Shown one piece after another: positions 33,951-42,822 of a stretch of 64,000 nt of DNA; the stretch's first letter is position 1, and each line of letters opens with the position of its first letter. Both the position numbers and the translations under genes were made by a program. The notes beneath the pieces were generated by a model, which had not been told where the DNA came from, did not search any database, and saw only the letters and a program-made list of their open reading frames with translations. The stretch comes from Spartobacteria bacterium UBA5019 (GTDB lineage Bacteria > Verrucomicrobiota > Verrucomicrobiia > Chthoniobacterales > Terrimicrobiaceae), in assembly GCA_002396485.1 (NCBI GenBank), contig DGXZ01000046.1, forward strand, positions 7,935 to 71,934. The letters run 5' to 3'.

Positions 33951-35179
33951 TATTGGCCGCGCCGGATACGTGATCCGGGGAAGTTCACAATGAAACGCCA
34001 TACGATCTTCTCGCGATTTTCGATTTCCCAAGTCTCGGGATTTACCTTGCTGGGGACGCTGTAGCGGCGGATGTCGATGACGGTATCGTAGCCTCGGTCT
34101 GCAAAAATATCGATGATCATGGCCAGCACGAGAGGGTCTGCGAGCAGCGGATTCTCGGAGTTGATGTGTGCCCTGCCGGACATGTTGTGTCGGCGGATGA
34201 TGGGCATGAATTTTTCATCGATGAGGGCTACTGAGTGCTCGAAAAGGTCGGGGTGCTCGGCATTGTAGGAGTCCAGCCGCATGACGAGTTCCTGCCGGGC
34301 GTGGATACTGAGTTCGCGGGCAATCGGGATGCGGGAAATCCGATCGAAAGTGCTTTGGTCTAATTCCAGTGAGCTTTGGTAGCGGAGTTCGTCCTGAATG
34401 CGGCGCTGCACTTCATCCACCGTGCCGTGGGCGTTGACATAGTGGTAGTGGAAGACTTGGCGCAGGGTTTTCAGCGATTCGTAGGTGACCTCCTTGAAAG
34501 TGCGGTAGCGGTTGCGGGCGGCCTCATCTGACAAATCCGTGGCGCGCGTCTCGACCATATCGCCAACTCCGGAGGCCTCCACGGAAGCATTGTGGGCGCG
34601 GGCGCGTTCGCCACGGAGAATCTGACGGCGGACGGATTCGGCCTCATCCACGAACAGCACAACGATGTGGAACATCGGTTTGCGGAACTGCGCCGCCAGG
34701 GGCGTTCCAATATACTGGTGGCGGAGGGTATTGAGTTTTTCGTGAAGAAGGCGCAGGCAGAGGACCTGCACTTTCGTGCGTGGGTAGCCATCCACAACGA
34801 CGCCGGTTTGGTTTTCTGGATGCAGAAGCGCCCTCAAGAGAAGTCCGGTAACCTCCCGGTCGCCAACCATCATTCCGGCATCGATGAGCTTGCGCGCAGC
34901 CGGGCTTTGGAGCAGCGAGCTAACCACAATTGGCTCGGCGGTGAGGCTGCGATAATTTTGGATGAAGCGGGTTTGAGTTCCTTTGCCGGCCCCGGGAGCG
35001 CCGTTCAGCCAGATCACTTCATTCGGAAACTTGAGGCCCTCTATGCCGACTTCATCAACCAAATCCTGCCAAGCCGCATTGAAGATGAGATTGGCGTCTT
35101 TGACCTCGAGATCCATGGATTGGGAAGCGGATGGTTTGGAGGTTGCTGCAGTAGGAGAGGAGTCTTGAGAGATTTTCAT
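33950..35179 (-). CDS. Adenylate-kinase-like protein with long C-terminal extension
   Basis: A 409-residue cytoplasmic protein. After a low-complexity start, an adenylate-kinase fold is visible: P-loop WLNGAPGAGKGTQTRF (about 57-72), a region corresponding to the NMP-binding part (PIVVSSLLQSPAARKLIDAGMMVGDREV), DGYPRTKVQV (about 130-139) and RRQILRGERARA, where the LID begins. Nothing recognisable covers the last 180 residues or so. True Adk enzymes are about 215 residues, so this is a longer paralogue rather than the housekeeping enzyme. ATG 35179 was preferred to an upstream TTG. It is coupled to the GluR0-like channel downstream. Confidence 0.78.
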   Translation of the reverse strand: MKISQDSSPTAATSKPSASQSMDLEVKDANLIFNAAWQDLVDEVGIEGLKFPNEVIWLNGAPGAGKGTQTRFIQNYRSLTAEPIVVSSLLQSPAARKLIDAGMMVGDREVTGLLLRALLHPENQTGVVVDGYPRTKVQVLCLRLLHEKLNTLRHQYIGTPLAAQFRKPMFHIVVLFVDEAESVRRQILRGERARAHNASVEASGVGDMVETRATDLSDEAARNRYRTFKEVTYESLKTLRQVFHYHYVNAHGTVDEVQRRIQDELRYQSSLELDQSTFDRISRIPIARELSIHARQELVMRLDSYNAEHPDLFEHSVALIDEKFMPIIRRHNMSGRAHINSENPLLADPLVLAMIIDIFADRGYDTVIDIRRYSVPSKVNPETWEIENREKIVWRFIVNFPGSRIRRGQ

Positions 35180-35228
35180 CAAAATATAGGTCAAGTTTGG
35201 CAGGGATTCCTCCGAATCTCAATGTGTT

Positions 35229-37616
35229 TCACCCGATAAGCTCGCCGACAAGCTCCGCGCTCAACCCTATAAGGGAATCAGAGTCGAAGAGTTCCATGCT
35301 GAGTGTTTTCTTTTTGGCCTGCATTTCGAGCACGCGTTCCTCTACGGTGTCGCGGGCGATGAGTTTGATGGAGGTGACGACATTTTGTTGCCCAATGCGG
35401 TGGGCGCGGTCGGTGGCCTGGGCTTCCACGGCCGGATTCCACCAGGGGTCGAAGTGGATGACTGTGTCCGCGCCAGTCAGATTGAGTCCCACGCCCCCGG
35501 CTTTAAGGCTGATGAGAAAAACAGAGATCGAGGCATCGGATTGGAAGCGTTCGACCACGGCGGCGCGATCCTTGGTGGAACCATCCAGACGGCACCAGGT
35601 AATGCCAGCCTCATCCAGCGCGGGGGCGATGAGGTCGAGCATGGAGGTGAATTGGCTGAAGACGAGCGTGCGGTGGCCGCCATCCACCGCTTCGCCGAGA
35701 AGTTCCAGCAGAGCGTCGATTTTCGCCGAGGGCGCATTGGTTTCCCTACTCAAAAGGCGGAGGTCGCAACACGCCTGCCGCAGACGCAGGAGAGCGGTAA
35801 GAACCTTCATGCGGGAGGCTCCGCCTGACTCGCGCATGGCATCGACCTCAGCCCGGGCGGCGATCTGGAGTTGCGTGTAGGCTGCCTTTTGCTCGGGATT
35901 GAGTTCCACCTGTACGACTTGCTCGATCTTGGGAGGGAGTTCCTTGAGAATTTCCGACTTCGTGCGGCGGAGCATCCAAGGTCTTACGCGGCGGAGCAGT
36001 CGTGGCCAGATGCCGGCTGACTCACCTGCGGCGAGGGGCTTTTCGTAGCGATCCTGAAAATCCTTCCTCGTGCCGAGATAGCCTGGCATCAGAAAGTCAA
36101 AGAGAGACCAGAGGTCGCGGAGGGAGTTCTCAAGTGGAGTGCCCGAAAGGATGAAACGGGCCTTCGAGTGGATGGCGCAGGCCGCCCGCGCATTTTGGCT
36201 GCTGGGATTTTTGATGTGCTGAGCCTCGTCGAGTGTTGTCGTCGAAAAGACAAATGATTTGTACTGCTCCGCATCTCGCCGCAACAAAGCGTAGCTGGTG
36301 ATGACCAGATCGTGCTCCGGAATCTTGGAAAATTGCTCCGAGCGTCCGGAGCCTTCGATCGCCAGCACGCGCAGGTTGGTGCAGAAGGCTGCCGCCTCAC
36401 GGGTCCAATTCCAGACAAGCGATGAAGGGCACACGACAAGGTGCGGGCCAGGCAAGGCTTCCATCATTGCAAGGGCCTGAATGGTTTTTCCAAGGCCCAT
36501 CTCGTCTGCAAGCAGGCCCGCTGACGCACTGCGGGCGTTTTTCAAAAGCCAGAGCGCGCCCTCCACCTGATACGGACGCAGGCGTTCTCGAAGTGGTCCG
36601 AGGGCATCCGTTTTTAGCGCTGGAGAGATTGGTGGGGTTTGCCGCTTCCACTCGGCAATGCTGGACTCGATATATCCGCGATGGGATGCGCGCAGCTTGT
36701 AAGTGCCGCGTTCCTGTGAGGGGTCGCAGTCTCGAAGAACCTCCTCCAAGTCGGTGGCCAGGTCGGCATCCGGCACGGCCATGCGTCCATCGGCGAGGCG
36801 GAGCTGGGGTTTTCCGCTCTGAAGAAGGCGTTGCAGGTCCTGGGCGCTGAGAAAGGCTTCGTTCCCGGCAGTGAAGTGAACATGAAAATCCATCCAGCCA
36901 TCGCTTCGCTCCTTGAGCGCAAAGCGGGGTTCGAAGCGGACGATATCCTTGGTGACATGTTGAAATCGCTCACCCTCCTGGACGCTCCATTCTTTTTTAA
37001 GGCGTGGCAGCTCGGAGGCAAAAAACTTCACTACGGCATCCTCGCCACGCAAGACTGCCTTACCTTTGTCGTTTTCGAATCCGCAGCCTACGAGTCTGGC
37101 AAGCGCTGTGGCCTCTGCCGATGGATTCTGGACGCCTGGCTGTGAGTAATGAAACGAAATCGCCCCCTCGAGGTGGCGTAGCGAGCCCTCGATGGCAAAT
37201 TCCACGCGTGGTGGCTCGGATGTAGTAGTGCATGCCGGAGTGCCCATGACCGGCGCATGGACAGGATTCGCACGCTTTGGAGCCGGGGCGATGATCTCGA
37301 GCGCGGTGGCGATGGAGTGGGCGCAGATGAGCCCTCGCTTGCGGGAGTCCCGGCACGGACAGAGATTTTCGATATCCACCGGATTTTTGATTTTGAGCCC
37401 TGTCAAAAATTCCCGTCCGCCCTCGCTGATGCGACCCTTCAGCATCGGGGGCTCGTAAGTGGCTTCGCTGATACGTCCGGCGTCGCGAATGGCCTTCGCC
37501 TCTTTGAAGACCGGCCAACCGCCGAGTGAGACGAGGAATTTATCTGTGAGTTCCATGTGAAGCGCGGGGCAAGCTGATAGCCCGCCGCCGAGCTTCATGA
37601 AATCAGAAATTCGCAT
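35229..37616 (-). CDS. SWIM zinc-finger SNF2-family helicase
   Basis: A 795-residue DNA-dependent ATPase. An N-terminal SWIM finger (CPCRDSRKRGLICAHSIATAL, near 84-104) is followed by a poorly conserved middle. The SNF2 motor follows: LLADEMGLGKTIQALAMME (motif I), HLVVCPSSLVWNW, LDEAQHIKN (DEAQ-type box), FILSGTPLENSLRDLWSLFDFL, and the C-terminal lobe LVFSQFTSMLDL...GGVGLNLTGADTVIHFDPWWNPAVEAQATDRAHRIGQ. Such bacterial SNF2 proteins probably remodel or remove DNA-bound proteins. ATG 37616 has a strong Shine-Dalgarno (GGGAGGTG) six bases upstream, which decides the start. Confidence 0.94.
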   Translation of the reverse strand: MRISDFMKLGGGLSACPALHMELTDKFLVSLGGWPVFKEAKAIRDAGRISEATYEPPMLKGRISEGGREFLTGLKIKNPVDIENLCPCRDSRKRGLICAHSIATALEIIAPAPKRANPVHAPVMGTPACTTTSEPPRVEFAIEGSLRHLEGAISFHYSQPGVQNPSAEATALARLVGCGFENDKGKAVLRGEDAVVKFFASELPRLKKEWSVQEGERFQHVTKDIVRFEPRFALKERSDGWMDFHVHFTAGNEAFLSAQDLQRLLQSGKPQLRLADGRMAVPDADLATDLEEVLRDCDPSQERGTYKLRASHRGYIESSIAEWKRQTPPISPALKTDALGPLRERLRPYQVEGALWLLKNARSASAGLLADEMGLGKTIQALAMMEALPGPHLVVCPSSLVWNWTREAAAFCTNLRVLAIEGSGRSEQFSKIPEHDLVITSYALLRRDAEQYKSFVFSTTTLDEAQHIKNPSSQNARAACAIHSKARFILSGTPLENSLRDLWSLFDFLMPGYLGTRKDFQDRYEKPLAAGESAGIWPRLLRRVRPWMLRRTKSEILKELPPKIEQVVQVELNPEQKAAYTQLQIAARAEVDAMRESGGASRMKVLTALLRLRQACCDLRLLSRETNAPSAKIDALLELLGEAVDGGHRTLVFSQFTSMLDLIAPALDEAGITWCRLDGSTKDRAAVVERFQSDASISVFLISLKAGGVGLNLTGADTVIHFDPWWNPAVEAQATDRAHRIGQQNVVTSIKLIARDTVEERVLEMQAKKKTLSMELFDSDSLIGLSAELVGELIG

Positions 37617-37655
37617 TCTTGACACCTCCCGTGCTGTGGGTTCTAGATGGAAAAA

Positions 37656-37895
37656 ATGAAACTTGCCCTCATTGTTGCCACTCTGGCCGTCTCGCTTCTC
37701 ACCTCCTGCACCACCATCCAAAATCGTAGAGATCTTTACTCTCCGCAGCCAGTCAATGGACCTTACACGCGCATGCTCAAAGACGGGAGCTGGCGTAATC
37801 AAAAGCAGACTGATGTCAGGGTTGCGCCTGAATCCCAACCGGACGGCTCCAGTTCCCGTGATTCCAAGGAAGTGAAACAGCCGATAGACGGGTAG
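37656..37895 (+). CDS. Small lipoprotein
   Basis: A protein of about 79 residues with a signal peptide ending in the lipobox LLTSC (Cys near residue 18). A polar mature part of about 60 residues follows (TTIQNRRDLYSPQPVNGPYTRMLKDGSWR...), rich in Arg, Asp, Ser and Gln, with no recognised domain. An upstream ATG at 37647 is also possible; 37656 has GGAAA before it and starts MKLAL. A TTGACA hexamer at 37619-37624, on the side of the divergent helicase start, may be its -35 element. It converges on the helical-repeat gene with 2 bases between. Confidence 0.65.
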   Translation: MKLALIVATLAVSLLTSCTTIQNRRDLYSPQPVNGPYTRMLKDGSWRNQKQTDVRVAPESQPDGSSSRDSKEVKQPIDG

Positions 37896-37897
37896 CG

Positions 37898-38560
37898 TTA
37901 CTGCGACATTTCGGTGGTCGAAGTCTGCGCAGCGTCTGGCTTTGCAGTTTTGATTTTATCAAGAATGTCGGCAAGTGACGGGTCTGCGGTGAGCATGGCA
38001 TCGCGCATGGCCTTCTGGAAATTCTTGGCGGCATCGCGACGGGCTTCGGGCGTCTGAGCTGCTTTCATAGCGGCTTCCGCGGATTGAACAGATGGTGCTT
38101 GTTTGGCAATTTCGCGGGCGGCTTTGAGGCGGTCGCGCTCGGCGGCTGGCAGTTTCTGCATGGCTTCCTCGATCTGCCCGGCTGGGCGGTGTTTTTTTTC
38201 CTTGGTCCCAGACTCCTTTTCCTTCCCTTTGAGGGCCTCTCCGAGTTGTGCCGCGAGGTCGGGGTCCTTCGTTGAGATGGCATCTCTCATGGCATCGCGC
38301 AATTCCTTTGCCGCTGCCTCGGCCTTTTCACGCAGTGCTTGGATTTTCGGATCCTTCATCGCCTCCTCCCGTGCTTCCTTGAATCGGTTGCGGACATCCT
38401 CGGGAAGACCCTCGATAAATTCCCGCTGTTTCCTCCATTCCCCCGACCCCTGTTTTTGAGAATCCGCTGCGCTGGGCTTGGTGATGGGTTGTTGGGCGGT
38501 AGCGACGAGTGACGAGCCGCAGAGGGCTGTGATGGCTAGAAGGGTGTGGAGTTGTTTCAT
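37898..38560 (-). CDS. Secreted helical protein with internal duplication
   Basis: A 220-residue protein with a signal peptide (about 1-23). Two helical repeats of about 65 residues follow: residues 48-113 (LPEDVRNRFKEAREEAM...AMRDAISTKDPDLAAQLGEAL) and 133-204 (LPAAERDRLKAAREIAK...AMRDAMLTADPSLADILDKI). The repeats share the order LPxxxRxRxKxAREx, then AMRDAxxTxDPxLAxxL. A charged Lys/Glu linker separates them. I know no function; the look is of a periplasmic coiled, possibly chaperone-like protein. It lies downstream of the phoB-phoR pair on the same strand, 46 bases from phoR. Confidence 0.7.
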   Translation of the reverse strand: MKQLHTLLAITALCGSSLVATAQQPITKPSAADSQKQGSGEWRKQREFIEGLPEDVRNRFKEAREEAMKDPKIQALREKAEAAAKELRDAMRDAISTKDPDLAAQLGEALKGKEKESGTKEKKHRPAGQIEEAMQKLPAAERDRLKAAREIAKQAPSVQSAEAAMKAAQTPEARRDAAKNFQKAMRDAMLTADPSLADILDKIKTAKPDAAQTSTTEMSQ

Positions 38561-38606
38561 ATCTTCAAGGACTCCAACACCCGGAATCTCGAAAAGTTGC
38601 GCTTCT

Positions 38607-39905
38607 TTATTTGGCTGGCGAAGTTTCCTTCTGAGACACCGGCAGGCGGATGATGAATGTCGCGCCCTCGCCTGGCGTGCTGCGTAGAGAAATTTGGCCG
38701 CCATGGGCGAGGATGATGTTTTTGACGATTGAGAGGCCGAGTCCTGTTCCTCCAGCATCGCGCGCCCGGTGTTTGTGGACCCGGTAGAATCGTTCAAAGA
38801 TGTGGGCCTGATCCTCGAGTGGAATTCCAGTCCCGTTGTCGGTAATCGATATTTCCACCCACTCCCTTTCGAGGCGGGCATTGAGTTGGATCAGCGGTGC
38901 ATTGGATTCCCCGTGGCGGATGGCATTGGTCAGAAGATTCCAATAAACCTGCTCGATCCTGTGCTCATCGACTTCCGCAAAAACAGCAGTCTCCGACCAC
39001 TCGATCTGAAAGTCCGCCGTCCTTGTGGCACCGCCGCTCTCAAGGTTCTCAATAACACGCTCAGCGACCTTGCGGAGATTGACGCGCGAAAAATATAGCC
39101 TCCGTCCCTTGCTTTCCATACTGGAGATGGTGAGCAAGTCCTCAAGCAGAAGGGAAAGCCTTTGCACGTTGCGATGGATCGCCCGGAGCGACACCGTGGT
39201 CATCTCGGGATCCTCCGTGGCACCATCCAGCAGCGTTTCTACATAACCATTGATCACAGAAACAGGGGTGCGGAATTCATGCGAAACATTCGCCACAAAT
39301 TCCCGGCGGGCGGCTTCCAACGTGCGGATAGCGGTGACCTCCTGAAAAACGATAAGCGCAGCCTGGGGGAGTTCCTCGGAATCCCTCGACATCGGCGAGA
39401 TATGGATGTCGAAATGCTTTTGAATAACCGGCCCCGACTGTTGGGGGAATTCAAAGATCAGAGAAAGGTCTCGCTTGCTTCCATCTGTGAGCGTTGACGA
39501 GACGGCCTGCTCGATTTCATGGCGACGGAAGACCTCGAGCACGGAGCGTCCCACATGCGACTTGGCGGCAGGGAAGAAGGCTTCGAGGGATTCGTTGACG
39601 AGGGTTATTCGTTTTTCCCTGCTCGCAATCACGATCCCTTCCTTCATGCCGGATAGAATGCCGCGCAGACTCAGTCCACCTTCCACCGTTTGCTCATCAA
39701 GCGCACGGAGCCTTTCAGCGATTTTTCTGATGTGTTGTGCCGTGACTTGGTATGTCGAAGACTCGGTGCCGAGCGCAGGAAGTTGGAAGTTCCCGCTGGA
39801 TAGGCGCTGGATATCCTCCTGAATGCTTTCGAGGGGGCGGATGAATCGATAAAGGATCAGCCATGCCGCCACACTCAAGGCTGCCAGAAGAAGCAAAATC
39901 CACAT
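38607..39905 (-). CDS. phoR: PhoR-type sensor histidine kinase
   Basis: A 432-residue membrane kinase. One N-terminal transmembrane helix (about 2-20) is followed by a HAMP-like segment, a PAS-like domain (about 78-200: GILSGMKEGIVIASREKRITLVNESLEAFFP) and the dimerisation domain with phospho-acceptor His in FVANVSHEFRTPVSVING. The ATPase domain has N-box NLLTNAIRHGESN, G1 ITDNGTGIP, F-box IFERFYRVHKHRA and G2 GGTGLGLSIVKNI. There is no large periplasmic sensor, which fits PhoR. Its start overlaps the phoB stop by 1 base (TAATG). No pst or phoU genes are in the window, so phosphate sensing is by family resemblance only. Confidence 0.88.
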   Translation of the reverse strand: MWILLLLAALSVAAWLILYRFIRPLESIQEDIQRLSSGNFQLPALGTESSTYQVTAQHIRKIAERLRALDEQTVEGGLSLRGILSGMKEGIVIASREKRITLVNESLEAFFPAAKSHVGRSVLEVFRRHEIEQAVSSTLTDGSKRDLSLIFEFPQQSGPVIQKHFDIHISPMSRDSEELPQAALIVFQEVTAIRTLEAARREFVANVSHEFRTPVSVINGYVETLLDGATEDPEMTTVSLRAIHRNVQRLSLLLEDLLTISSMESKGRRLYFSRVNLRKVAERVIENLESGGATRTADFQIEWSETAVFAEVDEHRIEQVYWNLLTNAIRHGESNAPLIQLNARLEREWVEISITDNGTGIPLEDQAHIFERFYRVHKHRARDAGGTGLGLSIVKNIILAHGGQISLRSTPGEGATFIIRLPVSQKETSPAK

Positions 39906-40603
39906 TACGCAGAGGGTGCGTGGGGCGCGCTGAAGCGGTAGCCTTGGCCTCGGATGGTTTCAACCTTTGCCGCATGATCTCCAAGCTTTTCACGAAGTCG
40001 GCGCATGTGTGTATCCACGGTGCGGGTGTCGGCGCCTGTGGAATATCCCCAGACATCGCTCAGAAGCGATTCGCGTGAAAGAATCCTGCCGCGATTGGTG
40101 ATGAGGGTCAGCAGGAGCTTAAACTCGATCGTAGTGAGGTCCAGACGCTGGTCATCTACGGCGGCTCTGAGCGCTGTTTTGTCGATGGAGATGCCATCCA
40201 CTTCGAGCAAATTCATCTCTTCGGCAGCGCTGCGGATGCGACGCAAGAGGCCTTGAACGCGAAGGACGACTTCCTTCGGACTGAATGGCTTGGTGACATA
40301 GTCATCCGCACCGATTTCGAGCCCTTCCACGCGATCCTTCACCTCGCTGCGGGCTGTGAGCATCAGCACAGGAATGGCTGAGGTCTCGTTGTCGGCTTTC
40401 AGGGCGCGGCATACCTCAAGCCCTGTCATACCGGGAAGCATAAGATCAAGAACCACGGCATCGGGCCTTTTGGAGCGCACGGCAGCAAGTCCCGCATCGC
40501 CGGATTTCGCTATTTCAACTTTGAATCCAGACTTTTTGAAATGGTATCGCAGCAAATCCACCACGTCGGTTTCATCTTCTACCAATAGCACGGTGTCATC
40601 CAT
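39905..40603 (-). CDS. phoB: PhoB-type response regulator
   Basis: A 232-residue OmpR-family regulator. The receiver domain (about 4-120) has acidic residues LLVEDETD, phospho-acceptor Asp in AVVLDLMLPGMTGLEV, and KPFSPKEVVLRV. The winged-helix DNA-binding domain (about 135-228) has LTTIEFKLLLTLITNRGRILSRESLLSDVWGY and TRTVDTHMRRLREKLG, followed by IRGQGYRF. The gene leads the phoB-phoR operon and is coupled to the kinase by a TAATG overlap. A large hairpin lies 58 bases upstream of its start codon. PhoB is the likeliest subfamily, but related OmpR regulators cannot be excluded. Confidence 0.88.
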   Translation of the reverse strand: MDDTVLLVEDETDVVDLLRYHFKKSGFKVEIAKSGDAGLAAVRSKRPDAVVLDLMLPGMTGLEVCRALKADNETSAIPVLMLTARSEVKDRVEGLEIGADDYVTKPFSPKEVVLRVQGLLRRIRSAAEEMNLLEVDGISIDKTALRAAVDDQRLDLTTIEFKLLLTLITNRGRILSRESLLSDVWGYSTGADTRTVDTHMRRLREKLGDHAAKVETIRGQGYRFSAPHAPSA

Positions 40604-40660
40604 GGCGCCTCCTTAGCCAAGAGACGGGTGCCCTGCAAGGGGACAAATGCAACAAAAAGA

Positions 40661-40719
40661 TCAGGTCACCGCTGGGTGGTTCAGAAAAAACAATTAAAAA
40701 CTGAACTGCGGTGACCTGA
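40661..40719. terminator. Long hairpin between exoDNase III and phoB genes
   Basis: TCAGGTCACCGC (40661-40672) pairs perfectly with GCGGTGACCTGA (40708-40719). An inner TTCAG/CTGAA pair and an A-rich loop lie between. It is positioned upstream of phoB and downstream of xth, both on the minus strand, so it could terminate xth transcription. No clear run of T follows on that strand. An operator for the phoB promoter is the alternative. Confidence 0.5.
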
Positions 40720-40787
40720 GTTGTTGTCTCAACTGTTACGTTAGACCTGTGCCTGAGTGGGGTGTTCAAAGTTTTTTCAAAAAAAGT

Positions 40788-41543
40788 TTAGACATCCAAA
40801 ACAATTCCCACCGGACAGTGGTCGCTGCCTAGAATGTGGTCGTGGATGAATGCGGATTTGAGAGTCGGCGTGAGCTTAGCTGAGGCACAGAAATAATCGA
40901 TGCGCCAACCAATATTTCTCTCGCGGGCGCCGCTTTGGTAGCTCCACCAGGTGTAGCGTCCGCAGCCCGGTTCGAAGTGGCGGAAGGTATCCACGAAACC
41001 CGCCGCCAGTGTGCGGTCGAAGGCCTCACGCTCCTCGATCGTGAATCCAGCATTCTGCCTATTGTCCTTCGGTCTCGCGAGATCGATCTCGCGGTGTGCC
41101 ACATTCATGTCGCCACAGAATATCACGGGCTTGATTTTTTCGAGTGTTGCAAGGTGGTCGATGAATGCCGGTGTCCACTCCCTCGTGCGGTAGTCGAGTC
41201 GAGTCAGTTCGCGCTTGGAGTTGGGCGTGTAAACATTCACCAAGAAAAAATCCCCCATATCGGCGCTGATCACGCGCCCTTCCTTGTCGTGTTCTTCGCG
41301 GCCTATGCCATTCATAACGGCCCGAGGCTTTGTGCGCGTGAGAATCGCCGTGCCCGAATAGCCTGGTTTGATGGCCGCATTCCAGCAAACCTCGTATCCG
41401 TCGAAGGTCCGGGGCACCTGTTCCTCTCGGGCTTTGACCTCCTGAAGGCAGATCACATCAGGCTTCTCCGCATCGAGATAATCCATGAACCCCTTGCCGA
41501 GTATCGAGCGAATGCCGTTGACGTTCCACGAGATCAATTTCAT
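40788..41543 (-). CDS. xth: Exodeoxyribonuclease III / AP endonuclease
   Basis: A 251-residue EEP-fold nuclease. It opens MKLISWNVNGIRSILGKGF, with metal-binding residues in DVICLQEVKAREEQ. GYSGTAILTRTKP, the CGDMNVAH block and the C-terminal GSDHCPVGI (catalytic Asp-His) follow. ExoIII enzymes incise DNA 5' to abasic sites and trim 3' blocks. ATG 41543 starts right at the conserved motif; an upstream in-frame ATG adds seven residues. A DNA glycosylase gene lies just upstream on the same strand, which fits base-excision repair. Confidence 0.96.
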   Translation of the reverse strand: MKLISWNVNGIRSILGKGFMDYLDAEKPDVICLQEVKAREEQVPRTFDGYEVCWNAAIKPGYSGTAILTRTKPRAVMNGIGREEHDKEGRVISADMGDFFLVNVYTPNSKRELTRLDYRTREWTPAFIDHLATLEKIKPVIFCGDMNVAHREIDLARPKDNRQNAGFTIEEREAFDRTLAAGFVDTFRHFEPGCGRYTWWSYQSGARERNIGWRIDYFCASAKLTPTLKSAFIHDHILGSDHCPVGIVLDV

Positions 41544-41599
41544 GGCACCAGAGAAACATCCCACAGGACAAAATCGCCAGAGCGAAATGACGCTCGGAT

Positions 41600-42460
41600 T
41601 CAGTTTATCCCGGAGGTTGGTGACTTAGCCCGCTTCAGGGAACGGGCGTGGTGGAAGAGGTATTGTTGGACATAGCCCGCATAGGGGCCCAGCCGCCTCC
41701 GGGCGTAGTTGGCGAGTTCCGTCGCAGTGCCATGTCGTCCTCCGCGCATCGTAAGCAAGATGCGGTGAATCCATGTATCGATCGGAACGGCATCGAGCCG
41801 CTCGTAGGCGAAGAGCAGGATGCAATTGGCCACCTTCACGCCCACTCCCGGAAGTGTCGTGAGGGATTTGCGCAGCATAGGCGTTTTTTGTTTGGCGATC
41901 GTATCCAGGTTCAGTCTGTCCTCGGCGAGAATGCGGGCGGTTTGAAGCAAATTCGCGGCACGGTAGCCCAGTCCGCAATCACGGAGGACTGACTCCGTTG
42001 ATCCGGCCAATTTCTCGAACGAGGGATAGGCCTGTATTTTTGAACCTTCCGGGCGTGTGCCGATTCTTTCCCGGATAGCCAACGACATGGAGCGGATGTG
42101 GGCGACTTGCTTCATTGAACTTGTAATGAATGTCGCCGTGCACTCCCAGCGCGGCTGACGGAGGATGCGCATTCCCTCGCAAGCGGAGAGCGCCGCTTGG
42201 CTCATCGGGTCGTTTGGAAATGCGGCAGCAATTTGCTCCAGTGGATGATCCAAAGCAAAATGCCTCGCGATCGTTCCGTGGTCTCCTTCATGCACCACAA
42301 GACACCGGTTTTTTTCTGAAACCCGCACTGGCATAGACCCGATGAGCCCACTCCAGGAGGCGTCTGCATTCTGGTTCCAGTGAAAAACCTGCCCGCTCTG
42401 CAGCGTCGCGGCAAGGTCGATCCGGGCTGAGAAGGGGGTGGTCACGCCTTCTCCAACCAA
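41600..42460 (-). CDS. 8-oxoguanine DNA glycosylase (OGG1-like)
   Basis: A 286-residue HhH-GPD glycosylase. The N-terminal domain has LQSGQVFHWNQ, as in OGG enzymes. The catalytic domain carries LTTLPGVGVKVANCILLFAYERLDAVPIDTWIHRI, which aligns with the human OGG1 hairpin: Lys of GVGVKVA is the Schiff-base lysine and Asp of PIDTW is the general acid. It removes oxidised guanine and nicks abasic sites. AlkA-like specificity is less likely because of the catalytic lysine. It overlaps the small upstream gene by 19 bases and precedes xth by 57 bases. Confidence 0.9.
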   Translation of the reverse strand: MVGEGVTTPFSARIDLAATLQSGQVFHWNQNADASWSGLIGSMPVRVSEKNRCLVVHEGDHGTIARHFALDHPLEQIAAAFPNDPMSQAALSACEGMRILRQPRWECTATFITSSMKQVAHIRSMSLAIRERIGTRPEGSKIQAYPSFEKLAGSTESVLRDCGLGYRAANLLQTARILAEDRLNLDTIAKQKTPMLRKSLTTLPGVGVKVANCILLFAYERLDAVPIDTWIHRILLTMRGGRHGTATELANYARRRLGPYAGYVQQYLFHHARSLKRAKSPTSGIN

Positions 42461-42684
42461 GCCAGAGCCTTAGTGTAGCTCTGGCGCTCCAGGTAGTGGC
42501 GGAGTGTGGGGTCGGTATCCGGTGGGAGGCTCATAACAAGTCCGTCGAGTTGTGCCGCTGCTGATTTCAGCGCCTCCAGATGGGCCGCTGCATCACGGTC
42601 ACGGAAGGCTTGGTCGGCCACAATGTCGAGACGGGCTTTGACGGCGGCATGAAGGCTCTTGTGCAAGGAGGCGAGGTCGCTCAT
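42442..42684 (-). CDS. Small protein of unknown function
   Basis: An 80-residue, soluble, mostly helical protein (MSDLASLHKSLHAAVKARLDIVADQAFRDRDAAAHLEALKSAA...) ending SYTKALAWLEKA. No motif is recognised. It overlaps the 5' end of the glycosylase gene by 19 bases on the same strand, which suggests co-translation. Composition is like its neighbours, with a regular helical pattern. Confidence 0.6.
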   Translation of the reverse strand: MSDLASLHKSLHAAVKARLDIVADQAFRDRDAAAHLEALKSAAAQLDGLVMSLPPDTDPTLRHYLERQSYTKALAWLEKA

Positions 42685-42822
42685 GGCAGGATTTCATATG
42701 GATTTTACATCAATGCCACAAGCTGCAGATTTTTTGAAAAACCCAACCCTTCGGCGGATCTCCCCGCTCGACTTCCTTCTTCCCTTGATTGGATTCGCTC
42801 CCATACTGGCTCGAATATTCCC

